Shown one piece after another: positions 26,374 through 35,300 of a DNA stretch of 64,000 bases. The position numbers were made by a program, and so were the translations under genes. Position 1 is the stretch's first letter, and every line of letters begins with the position of its first letter. Under the pieces are notes generated by a model, which saw only the letters and a list, made by a program, of their open reading frames with translations, was not told the origin of the DNA and ran no database searches. The stretch covers positions 1 to 64,000 of the forward strand of contig NZ_LYXE01000059.1 in the NCBI RefSeq assembly GCF_002532075.1. Reading direction: 5' to 3'. Origin of the DNA: Candidatus Chloroploca asiatica (GTDB lineage: Bacteria > Chloroflexota > Chloroflexia > Chloroflexales > Chloroflexaceae).

Positions 26374-27159
26374 TCAGGTGATAGTGCCCTGCAGAGCCTG
26401 CGCAACATCAATCGTTTCGCCCCAGACACGCCACAGGGCCGGGCGAATCAAGGCGGGGTCACCAGTGGTAAAGGCCTGCACCCGCCCCGAACCAGGCGCA
26501 AGCTCGAGCTTTGCCACCACACGGGCCGTCTGGGCTGCCACGGCCGGGCCAGTATCAATCAGCGTCGCCTCAGGGGCCACCGTCGCGATCACCGGGGCCA
26601 GCGGCGGAAAGTGGGTACATCCGAGGACAAACGTATCCACCCCATCAGCGAGCAAGGGGGCCACATAGCCGCGCACAACTGCCTCGGCATCATCGCCGCG
26701 TAATAACCCTGCCTCGACCAGATCAACCATCGCCGGACACGCGACGGTACGCACCGTTACCCCATGCGCAAATTGCTCGACGAGGCGGCCAAAACGGTCG
26801 CCCTGGAGGGTGCCACTCGTCGCCAGCACAGCCACCTTGCCCGTCCGGGTAGCCGCAACCGCCGGTTTGATCCCCGGTTCCATGCCCACAACCGGCACCT
26901 CAAGGGTCGTGCGCAATACGTCGAGGGCCGCCGAACTTGCCGTATTGCAGGCCACAACGATGACTGCCGCCCCGTGAGCGACAAGCCAGCGGGCACAAAA
27001 CAAGGCCCGTTCACGCACCTGCGCGGTGGCAAGCGGACCATACGGGCAATAGGCACTATCGGCGAGATAGATGAGATCGTGCCGCGGCAGCACCGCACGC
27101 ACCGCACGGGCCACCGACAGGCCACCCAGACCCGAGTCAAAGAGACCAATCATTGCCAT
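26374..27159 (-). CDS. murI: Glutamate racemase
   Basis: Makes D-glutamate for peptidoglycan from L-glutamate. The 261-residue protein shows the N-terminal FDSGLGGLSV, the first catalytic Cys in VACNTASSAA and the second in LGCTHFPPL. The ATG at 27159 shares one base with the stop of the upstream hydrolase gene (TGATG), so translation is coupled. The LCP gene follows after its own promoter. Coupling with a glutamine-amidotransferase-like hydrolase gene suggests shared gamma-glutamyl or D-Glu metabolism, but this is inference. Confidence 0.95.
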   Translation of the reverse strand: MAMIGLFDSGLGGLSVARAVRAVLPRHDLIYLADSAYCPYGPLATAQVRERALFCARWLVAHGAAVIVVACNTASSAALDVLRTTLEVPVVGMEPGIKPAVAATRTGKVAVLATSGTLQGDRFGRLVEQFAHGVTVRTVACPAMVDLVEAGLLRGDDAEAVVRGYVAPLLADGVDTFVLGCTHFPPLAPVIATVAPEATLIDTGPAVAAQTARVVAKLELAPGSGRVQAFTTGDPALIRPALWRVWGETIDVAQALQGTIT

Positions 27160-27887
27160 CAGTTCTGACAGGCAGCCACAAAACCTTCAAAGAGACGCAA
27201 CCAGCGTGGCTCGGCCTGCTGCCAGAGATGCTCGGGATGGCACTGCACCCCAACCACAAAAGGCTCGCCGACCCCTTCGACCGCTTCGATCACCCCATCA
27301 GGCGCATGGCCAACAACCCGCAGAGCAGGCGGCACGACCTTCAACGCCTGATGATGCATCGTATTTGCCAGCACCTCGGTCGTTTGCAATTGCCGGGCCA
27401 ACCAGCTATCGGCAGCAAGGTGCAACGGATGTCCAGCGACATCATAGGTGCGCAGGTGCGTATTGTAGCGATGGTCAAGCGTATCGGGCAACTGGCTCGG
27501 GATATCCTGGTAGAGCGAGCCGCCAAAGGCCACGTTCAAGACCTGAATGCCCCGGCAGATCCCCAACAGCGGTTTGCCATCTTCGCGGCACCACCCGGCG
27601 AGCGCCAGTTCCACCGCATCGCGCTGCACATCGACCGGGCCAAGCTCGGGGAGCGGTGCCTCACCGTAGCGCATGGGGGCGACATCCTCCCCACCCGGCA
27701 ACAGAATGCCGATACACTGCTCGTATAGTATCCGCACCAGATCAAGATTATCGGTCAGATGAATCAGCAACGGCACGGCCCCAGCAGCCTCCACCGAACG
27801 GAGATACTGTGGGCGCACGGCCATCAGCGGGCCCCCACTGGCAGCCATATCATTCATACATGTGACGCCAATGATTGGTCGTCTCAT
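27159..27887 (-). CDS. Gamma-glutamyl hydrolase-like class I glutamine amidotransferase (peptidase C26, PuuD-like), copy 1
   Basis: 242-residue hydrolase. The nucleophile Cys is in LGICRGIQVLNVAFGGSL and the His/Glu pair in GVQCHPEHL. The PuuD branch cleaves gamma-glutamyl-GABA in putrescine breakdown; relatives act on other gamma-glutamyl compounds. The ATG at 27887 has AAGGA nine nt upstream; a TTG three codons earlier is less likely. It is 18 bp after a paralogue with the same architecture and overlaps murI by one base. No other putrescine-pathway gene is present, so the substrate remains open. Confidence 0.88.
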   Translation of the reverse strand: MRRPIIGVTCMNDMAASGGPLMAVRPQYLRSVEAAGAVPLLIHLTDNLDLVRILYEQCIGILLPGGEDVAPMRYGEAPLPELGPVDVQRDAVELALAGWCREDGKPLLGICRGIQVLNVAFGGSLYQDIPSQLPDTLDHRYNTHLRTYDVAGHPLHLAADSWLARQLQTTEVLANTMHHQALKVVPPALRVVGHAPDGVIEAVEGVGEPFVVGVQCHPEHLWQQAEPRWLRLFEGFVAACQN

Positions 27888-27905
27888 ACAATGCAATCCT
27901 TATGT

Positions 27906-28661
27906 TCAGGCAGCAAGCGCCGGCACCTGACGCGTAGCACGACAACGAGCGACAAACGCCGCAAAAACTGCCTGCCAACGCGGATCAGCGTGTGCCTGTA
28001 GCGCCTCGGGGTGACACTGCACGCCAAGGACAAAGGCCTCCCCGGTACCCTCCAACGCCTCGACCACCCCATCGGGTGCCCAACCAACTGGACGCAAGCC
28101 CGCACCAATGGTGCGCACCGCCTGATGATGCAACGAATTGATCGCCAATTGCTCGGTACCAAGCAAGTAAGCCAGTTGCGAATCAGGAGCCAGGTGCAAC
28201 TCGTGGGCCATATGCGTCCAATCTTCGCGCGCATACGAGATATCGTGCTGCAAATCCGTGATCAACTCTGACGGAATATCCTGGTAGAGCGTCCCCCCAC
28301 GGGCGACATTGAGCACCTGAATACCCCGGCAGATCCCGAACACCGGCTTGCCTTCGGCGAGCGCCCAGCGAGCCAGAGGCATCTCGGCCCCATCACGGAG
28401 CGGATCAAGCAAGCCCAATTTTTCATGTGGCTCGGCACCATACAAGGCAGGGGAAAGATCGCCCCCACCAGCCAGAAGCAATCCATCTAACTGATCGTAC
28501 AGGGTGCGCAAGACGTGCTCGTCTTGCACGGGCGGAATCAGCAGCGGAGCGCCACCCGCCTTAAGCACCGCATCAACATAGGTCTGACGATGGCCGAATG
28601 ACGGCGGGCACCAGGCCCGGTCGTGAAACGTGCCACACGAGATGCCAATGAGAGGCTGCAT
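27906..28661 (-). CDS. Gamma-glutamyl hydrolase-like class I glutamine amidotransferase (peptidase C26, PuuD-like), copy 2
   Basis: 251-residue paralogue of the next gene. The nucleophile is in FGICRGIQVLNVARGGTLYQ and the His/Glu in GVQCHPEAL. It differs in its N-terminal loop (CGTFHDRAWCPPSFGHRQTY), which in this family borders the active site, so the two copies may have different substrates. The ATG at 28661 gives MQPLIGISCG with GGAGGAGG ten nt upstream. A TATAAT on the minus strand overlaps the stop codon of the histidine kinase gene upstream and probably starts this operon (copy 2, copy 1, murI). Confidence 0.88.
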   Translation of the reverse strand: MQPLIGISCGTFHDRAWCPPSFGHRQTYVDAVLKAGGAPLLIPPVQDEHVLRTLYDQLDGLLLAGGGDLSPALYGAEPHEKLGLLDPLRDGAEMPLARWALAEGKPVFGICRGIQVLNVARGGTLYQDIPSELITDLQHDISYAREDWTHMAHELHLAPDSQLAYLLGTEQLAINSLHHQAVRTIGAGLRPVGWAPDGVVEALEGTGEAFVLGVQCHPEALQAHADPRWQAVFAAFVARCRATRQVPALAA

Positions 28662-28734
28662 ACTGCTTGTTCCTCCTCCATCTGCCACAGCAGATCACGC
28701 TGCCCCACAGGGCGGAATAGATCAATATCTGCTT

Positions 28735-28761
28735 ATTATACCATTTTATGCACAGCAGCAA
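28735..28761 (-). promoter_or_regulatory. Promoter of the C26 hydrolase-murI operon
   Basis: Minus-strand TTGCTG (28761-28756), 15 bp, TATAAT (28740-28735). The -10 box overlaps the TAA stop of the kinase gene, so the promoter sits inside the 3' end of its coding sequence. The leader would be about 65 nt with a GGAGGAGG ribosome site. Confidence 0.45.
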
Positions 28762-31462
28762 CGGCAGGCAGGATCAAGCTAAACGTTGAGCCAACCCCGA
28801 CCTCACTCGTCACCCAGATCTGCCCCCCGAGCAATTCAACCAGGGGGCGCGCCAGCGCAAGACCGAGACCCGCGCCACCTCCCTCGACTTTCAGCGGATT
28901 TTCGGCACGGTAAAACCGATCAAAGATCCGCGGAAGATCGGTGGGTGCTATGCCCACTCCGGTATCGGTAATACGCAAGAGATTATACGGTTGCGCTTGG
29001 GGCACGCGATCACGCACCTGGGCAGGAAGTTCGGCAAGCGTGGCTTCGAGGGCTTCGACATGGATCTGCCCGCCATTGGGCGTGTATTTGATCGCATTGT
29101 TCAAGAGGTGGTACAACACCTGGTGCAAGCAATGCGCATCAGCACGCACCAGCGGCAAGTGCGGGGCAAGCGTAATCGTCAGGCTATGCCCGCGCTCACG
29201 GAGTGCCCCCTTCAACTCGGCCATTACTCCACTCAAGACCTGGGCCAGATGCAACAAACGCCACTCGAGCTCAACGCTCCCTGCTTCAATCCGGGTCAGA
29301 TCGAGCACATCGTTGATCAGATTGATCATATGCTGCGTATGTTTATCAATCGTGGTGACAAACTCGCGCTGGGTCGCATTGAGGGCCCCGATTTCATCCA
29401 TCGCGAGCAGCTGCGTAAACCCCTTGATCGCGGTCATCGGGGTACGCAACTCGTGTGACATCGTACCAATGAACTCATTTTTCATCTGATCGGACTCGAC
29501 CTCACGCGTGACATCACGCAGCACCAGCAGCGCCCCGATCAACGTGTTCATCTCGGTCAACACCGGCCCGAGCAACAGGTGCAGCGTACGTACCCCGAGT
29601 TTGATACTCGCCATACATCGACGCGGCTGCACATCATCCAGCAGCGGATGTTCGAGCAACTCAACCAGCGGCAATTCGTGGGTTCGTTCGCCCATATAGC
29701 GCATCAAGATCTCGTGCAGATTCCAGAGCAGCAGTTCTTCAATACTCCGGTGCAACATCGCCGCCGCCGCCGGATTCGCGACCAGGATCCGGCCAGACAG
29801 GTCACAGACAATCACGCCATCACTGAGACTCTGCAGGATCGCCTGAATCTGAGTCGCTTCCTTCTCCTGGCGATCAAGCAACTCAAAGCGATGAGCGGCT
29901 TCCTCACTAATCAGCGCAAAGAGATTGGCATTCTTGACGGCGACCGCAATCGAACCAGCGGTTGCATTGAGCATCCGCAAATGATCTTCCTGGAAAAAGC
30001 CCACCTGACGGTGCGACAGACTCAGCACACCCAGCACCTCGTCCTGAACCACCAGCGGGACAGCAATCATCGCACCTTCACGTCGCCGGGTAAACAACCC
30101 TGGAACCGAAACCCAGCGTGCATCCTGGCTAATATCATCAATCACGACGCCAACACAATGTTCGGCGACCCAACCTGCAATGCCAACCCCAATCGGGAAA
30201 CGCAAATAGTTTTTGGGGTCAGCAACAACCCCAAGCACGGCCCGCGTCACCATCAAACTACTATCGTCGGGTTCCACCAGCATAATCGACCCATGCTCGG
30301 CATGCGTCAACTCGGCAAGCAGTTGCAACGACGTTGCCAGCAGCGCATCGAGGTCGAGGGTACGACTCACTTCGGTCGAGATTTGATAGATCGTCGCGAG
30401 GCGATTCTTCTCGTCTTCCAGTTCACGGGTACGGTCAGCTACCCGTCGCTCGAGATCTTTGTTCAGGATCCGTAGTTCGCTATAGAGCATCGCGTTTTGC
30501 AAGGCAATCGCCGTCTGGCTGACAATGCTCTGGATCAGATCCTGTTGCATCCGGATCTGATTGAATGGATCGGGATCTTGCAGCACCACCAGTGCCACAA
30601 CGTGTTCGTTGGCAATCATGGGCAAAACCAAGACGCCACAAGCCGGGTATAACCAGCGGCTTGGGCAACCCTCCTCGGGTACGGGCAGAAACTGATTCTG
30701 CCGTGTCTGCCAGGCCCGGACGATCAGATCATCTGCTTGCGTTACGGCAACCTGCTGATCCACTCCGCTCTCGGCTAGGGGTTCGGACTGCTGCCGCAAC
30801 ACAAGCATCGTCCCATGGGCCTCAGTCACAGGCTGCCACAAGGCAATATGGGCAATTGCCGTCAAGTGCTGAAGATTTTGAATCAACAGATCAATCAACT
30901 GATGCTCTTCAAGCGTCAGTGAGAGTTGACGTGAAATAACATTCAGCGCCTGGAGTTGCAGCGTCTGCCGATCAGCAGATGCCGAGGCTGCATCAAGGCG
31001 TTCAGCAATAAATTCGTGCTCACGGATCAACTCGCGCTTGGCCGCTGACCAGTGCTCAGTCGCACAGAGCAACACATCGTCAAAGAGCGCATCGAGCGCC
31101 GCAAAGAGCGCAAAGGCAGCCTGTAGGTCTGCTACGGTGGCCCGCACCCGCGCAGACGTGATCCGGCGCACCTGCTGGACAAACTGAAGCACCGTCGTCA
31201 GATCAAACGACGCCTCGTTCTGCGTAAAGAAGGCACCCAATTGCACCGCAAAGGGCTCGCGGTCACCAGTGGCGGCAAGCACAGCGGTCGTGTAGAACGT
31301 CGCCAGATCAAGCTGTGGAGGGAAGGACGCAGCCCCAGTAACCGGATGCTGATCAGGTGCCCCTGTGTCTTCAGGTGGCACCAGATGCGCCAACACCTCA
31401 TACCAGCGTGGTAACAGGGTATCACGCTCTTGCTCAAGCCAGGTTGCGAGGTTACCATCCAT
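28736..31462 (-). CDS. Histidine kinase with two GAF domains and a PAS domain
   Basis: 908-residue soluble sensor kinase. Residues 1-170 form an all-helical N-terminal domain resembling RsbR-type sensory regions; GAF domains lie at about 180-325 and 365-515 joined by a coiled coil; a PAS domain is at about 535-650. The phosphorylated His is H670 in TMSHELRTPMTA, the N box has N788/N789 in LYHLLNNAIKYTPNGG, and the G boxes are ITDTGVGIAP and GAGLGLALA. No response regulator gene is adjacent. It begins 6 bp after an RsbX-like phosphatase gene and is probably translated from the same mRNA. Confidence 0.9.
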   Translation of the reverse strand: MDGNLATWLEQERDTLLPRWYEVLAHLVPPEDTGAPDQHPVTGAASFPPQLDLATFYTTAVLAATGDREPFAVQLGAFFTQNEASFDLTTVLQFVQQVRRITSARVRATVADLQAAFALFAALDALFDDVLLCATEHWSAAKRELIREHEFIAERLDAASASADRQTLQLQALNVISRQLSLTLEEHQLIDLLIQNLQHLTAIAHIALWQPVTEAHGTMLVLRQQSEPLAESGVDQQVAVTQADDLIVRAWQTRQNQFLPVPEEGCPSRWLYPACGVLVLPMIANEHVVALVVLQDPDPFNQIRMQQDLIQSIVSQTAIALQNAMLYSELRILNKDLERRVADRTRELEDEKNRLATIYQISTEVSRTLDLDALLATSLQLLAELTHAEHGSIMLVEPDDSSLMVTRAVLGVVADPKNYLRFPIGVGIAGWVAEHCVGVVIDDISQDARWVSVPGLFTRRREGAMIAVPLVVQDEVLGVLSLSHRQVGFFQEDHLRMLNATAGSIAVAVKNANLFALISEEAAHRFELLDRQEKEATQIQAILQSLSDGVIVCDLSGRILVANPAAAAMLHRSIEELLLWNLHEILMRYMGERTHELPLVELLEHPLLDDVQPRRCMASIKLGVRTLHLLLGPVLTEMNTLIGALLVLRDVTREVESDQMKNEFIGTMSHELRTPMTAIKGFTQLLAMDEIGALNATQREFVTTIDKHTQHMINLINDVLDLTRIEAGSVELEWRLLHLAQVLSGVMAELKGALRERGHSLTITLAPHLPLVRADAHCLHQVLYHLLNNAIKYTPNGGQIHVEALEATLAELPAQVRDRVPQAQPYNLLRITDTGVGIAPTDLPRIFDRFYRAENPLKVEGGGAGLGLALARPLVELLGGQIWVTSEVGVGSTFSLILPAVAAVHKMV

Positions 31463-31468
31463 GTCAAC

Positions 31469-32050
31469 TTACTCGGTAATACGAATGACAACCACGGTTA
31501 CATCGTCATTCGCTTTGCCATACTTCGCAAGAATCAGATCAGCCAACTGCTGCGACGGGCGGTGGCGCTCAACATAGGCATCAAGCTGAAAATTGTTCTC
31601 GACCCCATCACTATACAGAACGAAGGTGTTGCCGAAATTGTAGGTATAATCGAGCCTGAGCAAGGTAGGGAGGCGATGACCAACAATGCCATTTTTAGAG
31701 ATCGGCTTGATGGGGGCCTGACTATCCACCTGCACACCGATATTGCCAACCCCCACAAAGCTCACATGACGCGCCAGCAAGTCAAAGGTCAACAGGGCCA
31801 TCACAGCCCCACGGGTTCCGTGAATAGCCGTATGCACCTGTTTGAAGAGCGTGAGCGGATCATTTCCAGGCTTAGCGCGGAGCACTGCTGCCGCGCCAAG
31901 CGACGCAGCAGAAGCATGCACACCACCGCCCAGACCATCAATCACCGCAACCTGCAAACCGTGAGGCTCAAAGGTTTCAAGCACATACGTATCACCACTC
32001 ACGCTCTGACCAAGCTTTGGGCGCAGCGCAGCGCCCCAATCCACTTGCAT
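31469..32050 (-). CDS. RsbX-like PP2C/SpoIIE-type serine phosphatase
   Basis: 193-residue phosphatase domain with no sensor part. The metal-binding acids are present in GDTYVLETF, VAVIDGLGGGVHA, VLYSDGVENNF and ANDDVTVVVI. In Firmicutes RsbX resets the stressosome by dephosphorylating RsbR and RsbS. The pairing with a kinase carrying an RsbR-like N-terminal region fits such a circuit, although no STAS or RsbT gene is nearby. The ATG at 32050 (MQVDWGAALRPK) has AAGGA eight nt upstream and is preferred over the two earlier in-frame ATGs. A good promoter lies at 32106-32134. Confidence 0.82.
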   Translation of the reverse strand: MQVDWGAALRPKLGQSVSGDTYVLETFEPHGLQVAVIDGLGGGVHASAASLGAAAVLRAKPGNDPLTLFKQVHTAIHGTRGAVMALLTFDLLARHVSFVGVGNIGVQVDSQAPIKPISKNGIVGHRLPTLLRLDYTYNFGNTFVLYSDGVENNFQLDAYVERHRPSQQLADLILAKYGKANDDVTVVVIRITE

Positions 32051-32105
32051 GCACATCTTCCTTGCCAACGCATCCCAGCGCAGCACACAATTCGCTTTCT
32101 ATGCC

Positions 32106-32134
32106 ATTATAACACTCACTTTGACGAGTGCCGA
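32106..32134 (-). promoter_or_regulatory. Promoter of the PP2C-histidine kinase operon
   Basis: Minus strand: TCGGCA (32134-32129), 17 bp, perfect TATAAT (32111-32106). The leader to the chosen ATG is about 50 nt. Confidence 0.6.
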
Positions 32135-32157
32135 TAGCCGGCGGTGCGCTAAAAACC

Positions 32158-32216
32158 CTTGTATGTGCTGACGAAAACGGCCAGCGAAGCTGGTCGTTTT
32201 CGTCAGCACATACAAG
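32158..32216 (-). terminator. 28-bp near-perfect hairpin after dtd
   Basis: Arms 32158-32185 and 32189-32216 pair with one G-T mismatch around loop GAA; the tip is GGCCAGC-gaa-GCTGGTC. It follows the leftward dtd gene by 12 bases and separates the radA-dtd operon from the PP2C promoter. The inner stem repeats the fabI hairpin at 1307-1349. Confidence 0.75.
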
Positions 32217-32228
32217 ATTCTTAGGGCT

Positions 32229-32681
32229 TCAAGATACCGCAACAGGCGCTTCAAGCATAATCGTCACGGGGCCATCGTTCAGCAGGGCGACCTGCATCAT
32301 CGCGCCAAAACGGCCCATCGCGACCGTCAGGCCAAGCGCACGCAGCGCCTCGGCATAGACCTCAACGAGTGGTTGCGCTACCTCAGGGGGGGCAGCCCGC
32401 ACAAAACTGGGGCGACGCCCCTTGCGCGTATCAGCATAGAGGGTAAACTGCGAAACGACGAGCACACTCCCACCGCTCTCCTGCACCGAATAGTTGAACT
32501 TCCCAGCGGCATCACTAAAGATCCGCAGACCTGCCGTCTTATCGGCAAGGAATTGCGCCTCGGCAGGGCCATCGCCCTGCCCAACCCCAAGCAAGACCAG
32601 CAAACCGGGGCCAATCGCCCCAACCACACTTCCTTCCACCGTCACCGAAGCCTCTGAAACTCGTTGAATCAGCGCACGCAT
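32229..32681 (-). CDS. dtd: D-aminoacyl-tRNA deacylase
   Basis: Removes D-amino acids and glycine mischarged on tRNA. The 150-residue protein carries the two family motifs SQFTLYAD (here [17 protein letters not shown]) and NxGPVT, seen as NDGPVT near the C-terminus. The ATG starts the canonical [17 protein letters not shown]. It lies 13 bp after the PIN-TRAM gene in an operon with radA and ends before a strong hairpin. Confidence 0.95.
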   Translation of the reverse strand: MRALIQRVSEASVTVEGSVVGAIGPGLLVLLGVGQGDGPAEAQFLADKTAGLRIFSDAAGKFNYSVQESGGSVLVVSQFTLYADTRKGRRPSFVRAAPPEVAQPLVEVYAEALRALGLTVAMGRFGAMMQVALLNDGPVTIMLEAPVAVS

Positions 32682-32694
32682 AGCCTCTTCTCAT

Positions 32695-33780
32695 CTAACT
32701 TGTGGTTGTCTCCTCAACCACCGTCGCAAAGACCAGCCGTCCCGACTGGGTTTGATGCAAGCGGGTCACAAGCACTTCCGTCGTCTGTCCAATCAAATGG
32801 CGCGCATCTTCAACGATCACCGGGGTTCCATCATCAAGATAGCCCACCCCTTGTTGCCGGGCATTGCCTTCATTGCGGATCAGCACGCGCAGGCGCTGAT
32901 CCTGGATCACCAGCGAACGAACCGCTTCGCTCAACACATTGAGGCTGAGCACCTTAACCCCCTGGAGGGCAGCGACCTTATTGAGATTGAAATCATTGGT
33001 AATAATAGGACAATTGTACTGACGAGCAAGGGCGACCAGTTTATCATCAACGCGTTGCAGATCTTCAACATCGACATTGACAACCTCGATCGGCAAGGGC
33101 GCGTGGTGTTGCATCTCATTGAGCAACTCAAGCCCACGACGACCCTTGCTGCGCCGCAGATCGTCGGCCGAGTCGGCCAGTTGCTGCAATTCAGCGAGCA
33201 CAAAGATCGGCACCAGCAGCGTCCCATCAAGAAAACCAGTGCGCGTCACCGCATCAATCCGGCCATCAATAATCGCGCTGGTATCAAGGAGGAGCCGTCG
33301 CTGGGGAGGCGGTTCAGGGGTTGTTGGCAATGCAGTTGACGCAATCGAACGACGCCACCCCTCTTTGAGCAACTCACCCAGATCGTGGCGACGGGCCGCA
33401 AAGACAGCCCCGCCAAGATAGGCCAGGAGCGCCGCTGAAAACACGGGCAAAATCTGATTAAACGGTGATGGCAAGTTCGCAAGCGGAAAGGTCAACAGGG
33501 CCGCGATAAAGAGACCGAGCATCACCCCAGTGCCAACCGCAAGGAGATCGGGCAGCGGAACATGGCGCAACCGACGCAAGAGATCCTGCAAGGGGTCGAT
33601 CGTCAGGCGTGGCGTCACTAGCAGGCCCAAGCCTGCCCCGGCAAGGGTGAGCAACTGGGTGGCAAAGATCTCCGATTCATTGGGCACTGGGCTAGAGAGC
33701 GACGTACCCACGTACCATCCGAAATATCCGAGCCCCAGCATGCCAACAATGCGTACCAGGAAATTCAAACTGACTTTCAT
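32695..33780 (-). CDS. PIN and TRAM domain membrane protein (YacL family)
   Basis: 361-residue membrane-anchored putative RNase. About four N-terminal helices (residues 1-130) are followed by a PIN domain that starts LLLDTSAIIDGRID and has the acidic residues of the active site (PIFVLAELQQLADS, then NCPIITNDFNLNKVA), and a C-terminal TRAM RNA-binding domain (GVGYLDDGTPVIVEDARHLIG). The family is widespread next to radA, as here: radA ends 22 bp upstream. The ATG at 33780 begins MKVSLNFLVR; the ribosome site is weak, so translation may depend on radA. The physiological RNA target is unknown. Confidence 0.9.
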   Translation of the reverse strand: MKVSLNFLVRIVGMLGLGYFGWYVGTSLSSPVPNESEIFATQLLTLAGAGLGLLVTPRLTIDPLQDLLRRLRHVPLPDLLAVGTGVMLGLFIAALLTFPLANLPSPFNQILPVFSAALLAYLGGAVFAARRHDLGELLKEGWRRSIASTALPTTPEPPPQRRLLLDTSAIIDGRIDAVTRTGFLDGTLLVPIFVLAELQQLADSADDLRRSKGRRGLELLNEMQHHAPLPIEVVNVDVEDLQRVDDKLVALARQYNCPIITNDFNLNKVAALQGVKVLSLNVLSEAVRSLVIQDQRLRVLIRNEGNARQQGVGYLDDGTPVIVEDARHLIGQTTEVLVTRLHQTQSGRLVFATVVEETTTS

Positions 33781-33802
33781 CTGGAGCGATTCTACACCCG
33801 TA

Positions 33803-35167
33803 TCAGGCGTGTGCAAGCAAATCAACCACCTCGGTCAACGAGCGTGCAGGCGTCACGGTCAGGCCACTTACCTGACCAAGTTGGGCCGTAGCGGGAACAA
33901 TTGCCCTTGTAAACCCGAGTTTGGCCGCCTCAACGAGACGACGTTCGAGTTGACTAGAGGTGCGCAATTCGCCAGACAAGCCTATTTCACCCACCAGCAC
34001 CAGATCGGGGTCAATCCGCTGATTACGATACGATGAAGCAATTGCCAGCGCAACGGCGAGATCGGCGGCAGGCTCGGTAATCCGCAACCCACCGACCACA
34101 TTGACATAGAGATCCTGATTAAAAAGGGGCAAACCCACCCGTTTGGTCAAAACGGCGGCAAGCATCAAGAGACGATTCAGGTCAAACCCATTCGTCGTCC
34201 GGCGCGGTTGCGCACTCCCCGTCGTCGACGTTAACGCCTGGATCTCGACAAGCAGCGGGCGCGTCCCCTCCATCATCACGGCCACGGTCGAGCCAGGGCT
34301 ATTGAGGCTACGCTCGGCAAGAAAGATCAGCGACGGATTCGGCACCTCTTGCATGCCCTGGCCGCCCATTTCAAAGACCCCGACTTCATTTGTCGAGCCA
34401 AAGCGGTTTTTGACCCCACGGAGGAGGCGATACTGATGAAAGCGATCACCCTCAAGATAGAGCACAACATCAACAATATGTTCGAGCACACGAGGCCCAG
34501 CGATGGCCCCCTCTTTGGTCACATGGCCGACGAGAAAGATGGGCACCCCCAACTCTTTCGCCAACTGCATCAAGCGCAGCGCCCCCTCACGAACCTGGCT
34601 CACACTCCCGGCGGCACTGGTCAACGCTTCGAGGTAGACTGTCTGAATCGAGTCAACAATCACCAGACCGGGACGCAGATTGCGGATCTGGTCAAGAATG
34701 ACATCGAGCGACGTCTCCGAATAGACAAAAAGCTCATCACCCTGCAACGCGAGGCGTTCGGCACGCAATTTAATCTGCTGGGCCGACTCTTCGGCACTGA
34801 CATAGAGTGCCGAGCCGGTGGTAGCCGCAAAATGGGCCGCCACCTGGGTCAACAACGTACTCTTGCCAACCCCCGGATCGCCGCCAATCAAGACGACCGA
34901 ACCAGGCACCAGGCCGCCACCGAGCACCCGTGAGAACTCTTCGGCGTAGACCGGCAAACGCTGGAACCCTCCAGACGGCACATCAGACAAGCGCACAGGG
35001 CGCACCCCGGCACTGCCACTCTCGCGTCCACCGCTACGATTTGTCGATCTAATTTCAGTCTGCTCAACGAGGCTATCCCAGGTGTCACAATCAGGACATT
35101 TCCCCATCCACCTTGACTGCTGCGCACCACACTGTTGACAGACAAAAATGGTTCGTGGTTTTGCCAT
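33803..35167 (-). CDS. radA: DNA repair protein RadA
   Basis: 454-residue helicase-like recombination protein that promotes branch migration. A four-Cys zinc motif (CQQCG, then CPDC) opens the protein; Walker A is GGDPGVGKSTL; the RadA-specific KNRFG motif is in RGVKNRFGSTNEVG; the C-terminal domain is Lon-protease-like. The ATG at 35167 (MAKPRTIFVC) lies only six bases after a perfect TATAAT, so the transcript is probably leaderless; a longer upstream frame would cross this promoter and is rejected. It heads an operon with the PIN-TRAM gene and dtd. Confidence 0.95.
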   Translation of the reverse strand: MAKPRTIFVCQQCGAQQSRWMGKCPDCDTWDSLVEQTEIRSTNRSGGRESGSAGVRPVRLSDVPSGGFQRLPVYAEEFSRVLGGGLVPGSVVLIGGDPGVGKSTLLTQVAAHFAATTGSALYVSAEESAQQIKLRAERLALQGDELFVYSETSLDVILDQIRNLRPGLVIVDSIQTVYLEALTSAAGSVSQVREGALRLMQLAKELGVPIFLVGHVTKEGAIAGPRVLEHIVDVVLYLEGDRFHQYRLLRGVKNRFGSTNEVGVFEMGGQGMQEVPNPSLIFLAERSLNSPGSTVAVMMEGTRPLLVEIQALTSTTGSAQPRRTTNGFDLNRLLMLAAVLTKRVGLPLFNQDLYVNVVGGLRITEPAADLAVALAIASSYRNQRIDPDLVLVGEIGLSGELRTSSQLERRLVEAAKLGFTRAIVPATAQLGQVSGLTVTPARSLTEVVDLLAHA

Positions 35168-35200
35168 AGGTCGATTATACCACGCACTATCGTGTGTTGA
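35168..35200 (-). promoter_or_regulatory. Leaderless promoter of radA
   Basis: Minus strand TATAAT (35179-35174) is followed by CGACCT and the ATG. A weak -35 (TCAACA, 35200-35195) lies 15 bp upstream. No ribosome site fits between. Confidence 0.55.
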
Positions 35201-35221
35201 ATAAAGTTCAAATCTTGTTGG

Positions 35222-35288
35222 AAACGACCTGAGATGAGACAAAACCTGCCAGCAACGCTAGCAGGTTTTGCCTCACCCCAGGTCGTTT
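35222..35288 (-). terminator. Long composite hairpin after clpC
   Basis: An inner stem (35235-35253 with 35257-35275, two mismatches, loop AAC) is extended by a perfect outer stem AAACGACCTG (35222-35231) with CAGGTCGTTT (35279-35288). It follows the leftward clpC gene by 12 bases. Confidence 0.7.
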
Positions 35289-35300
35289 ACCGAGGTACAG

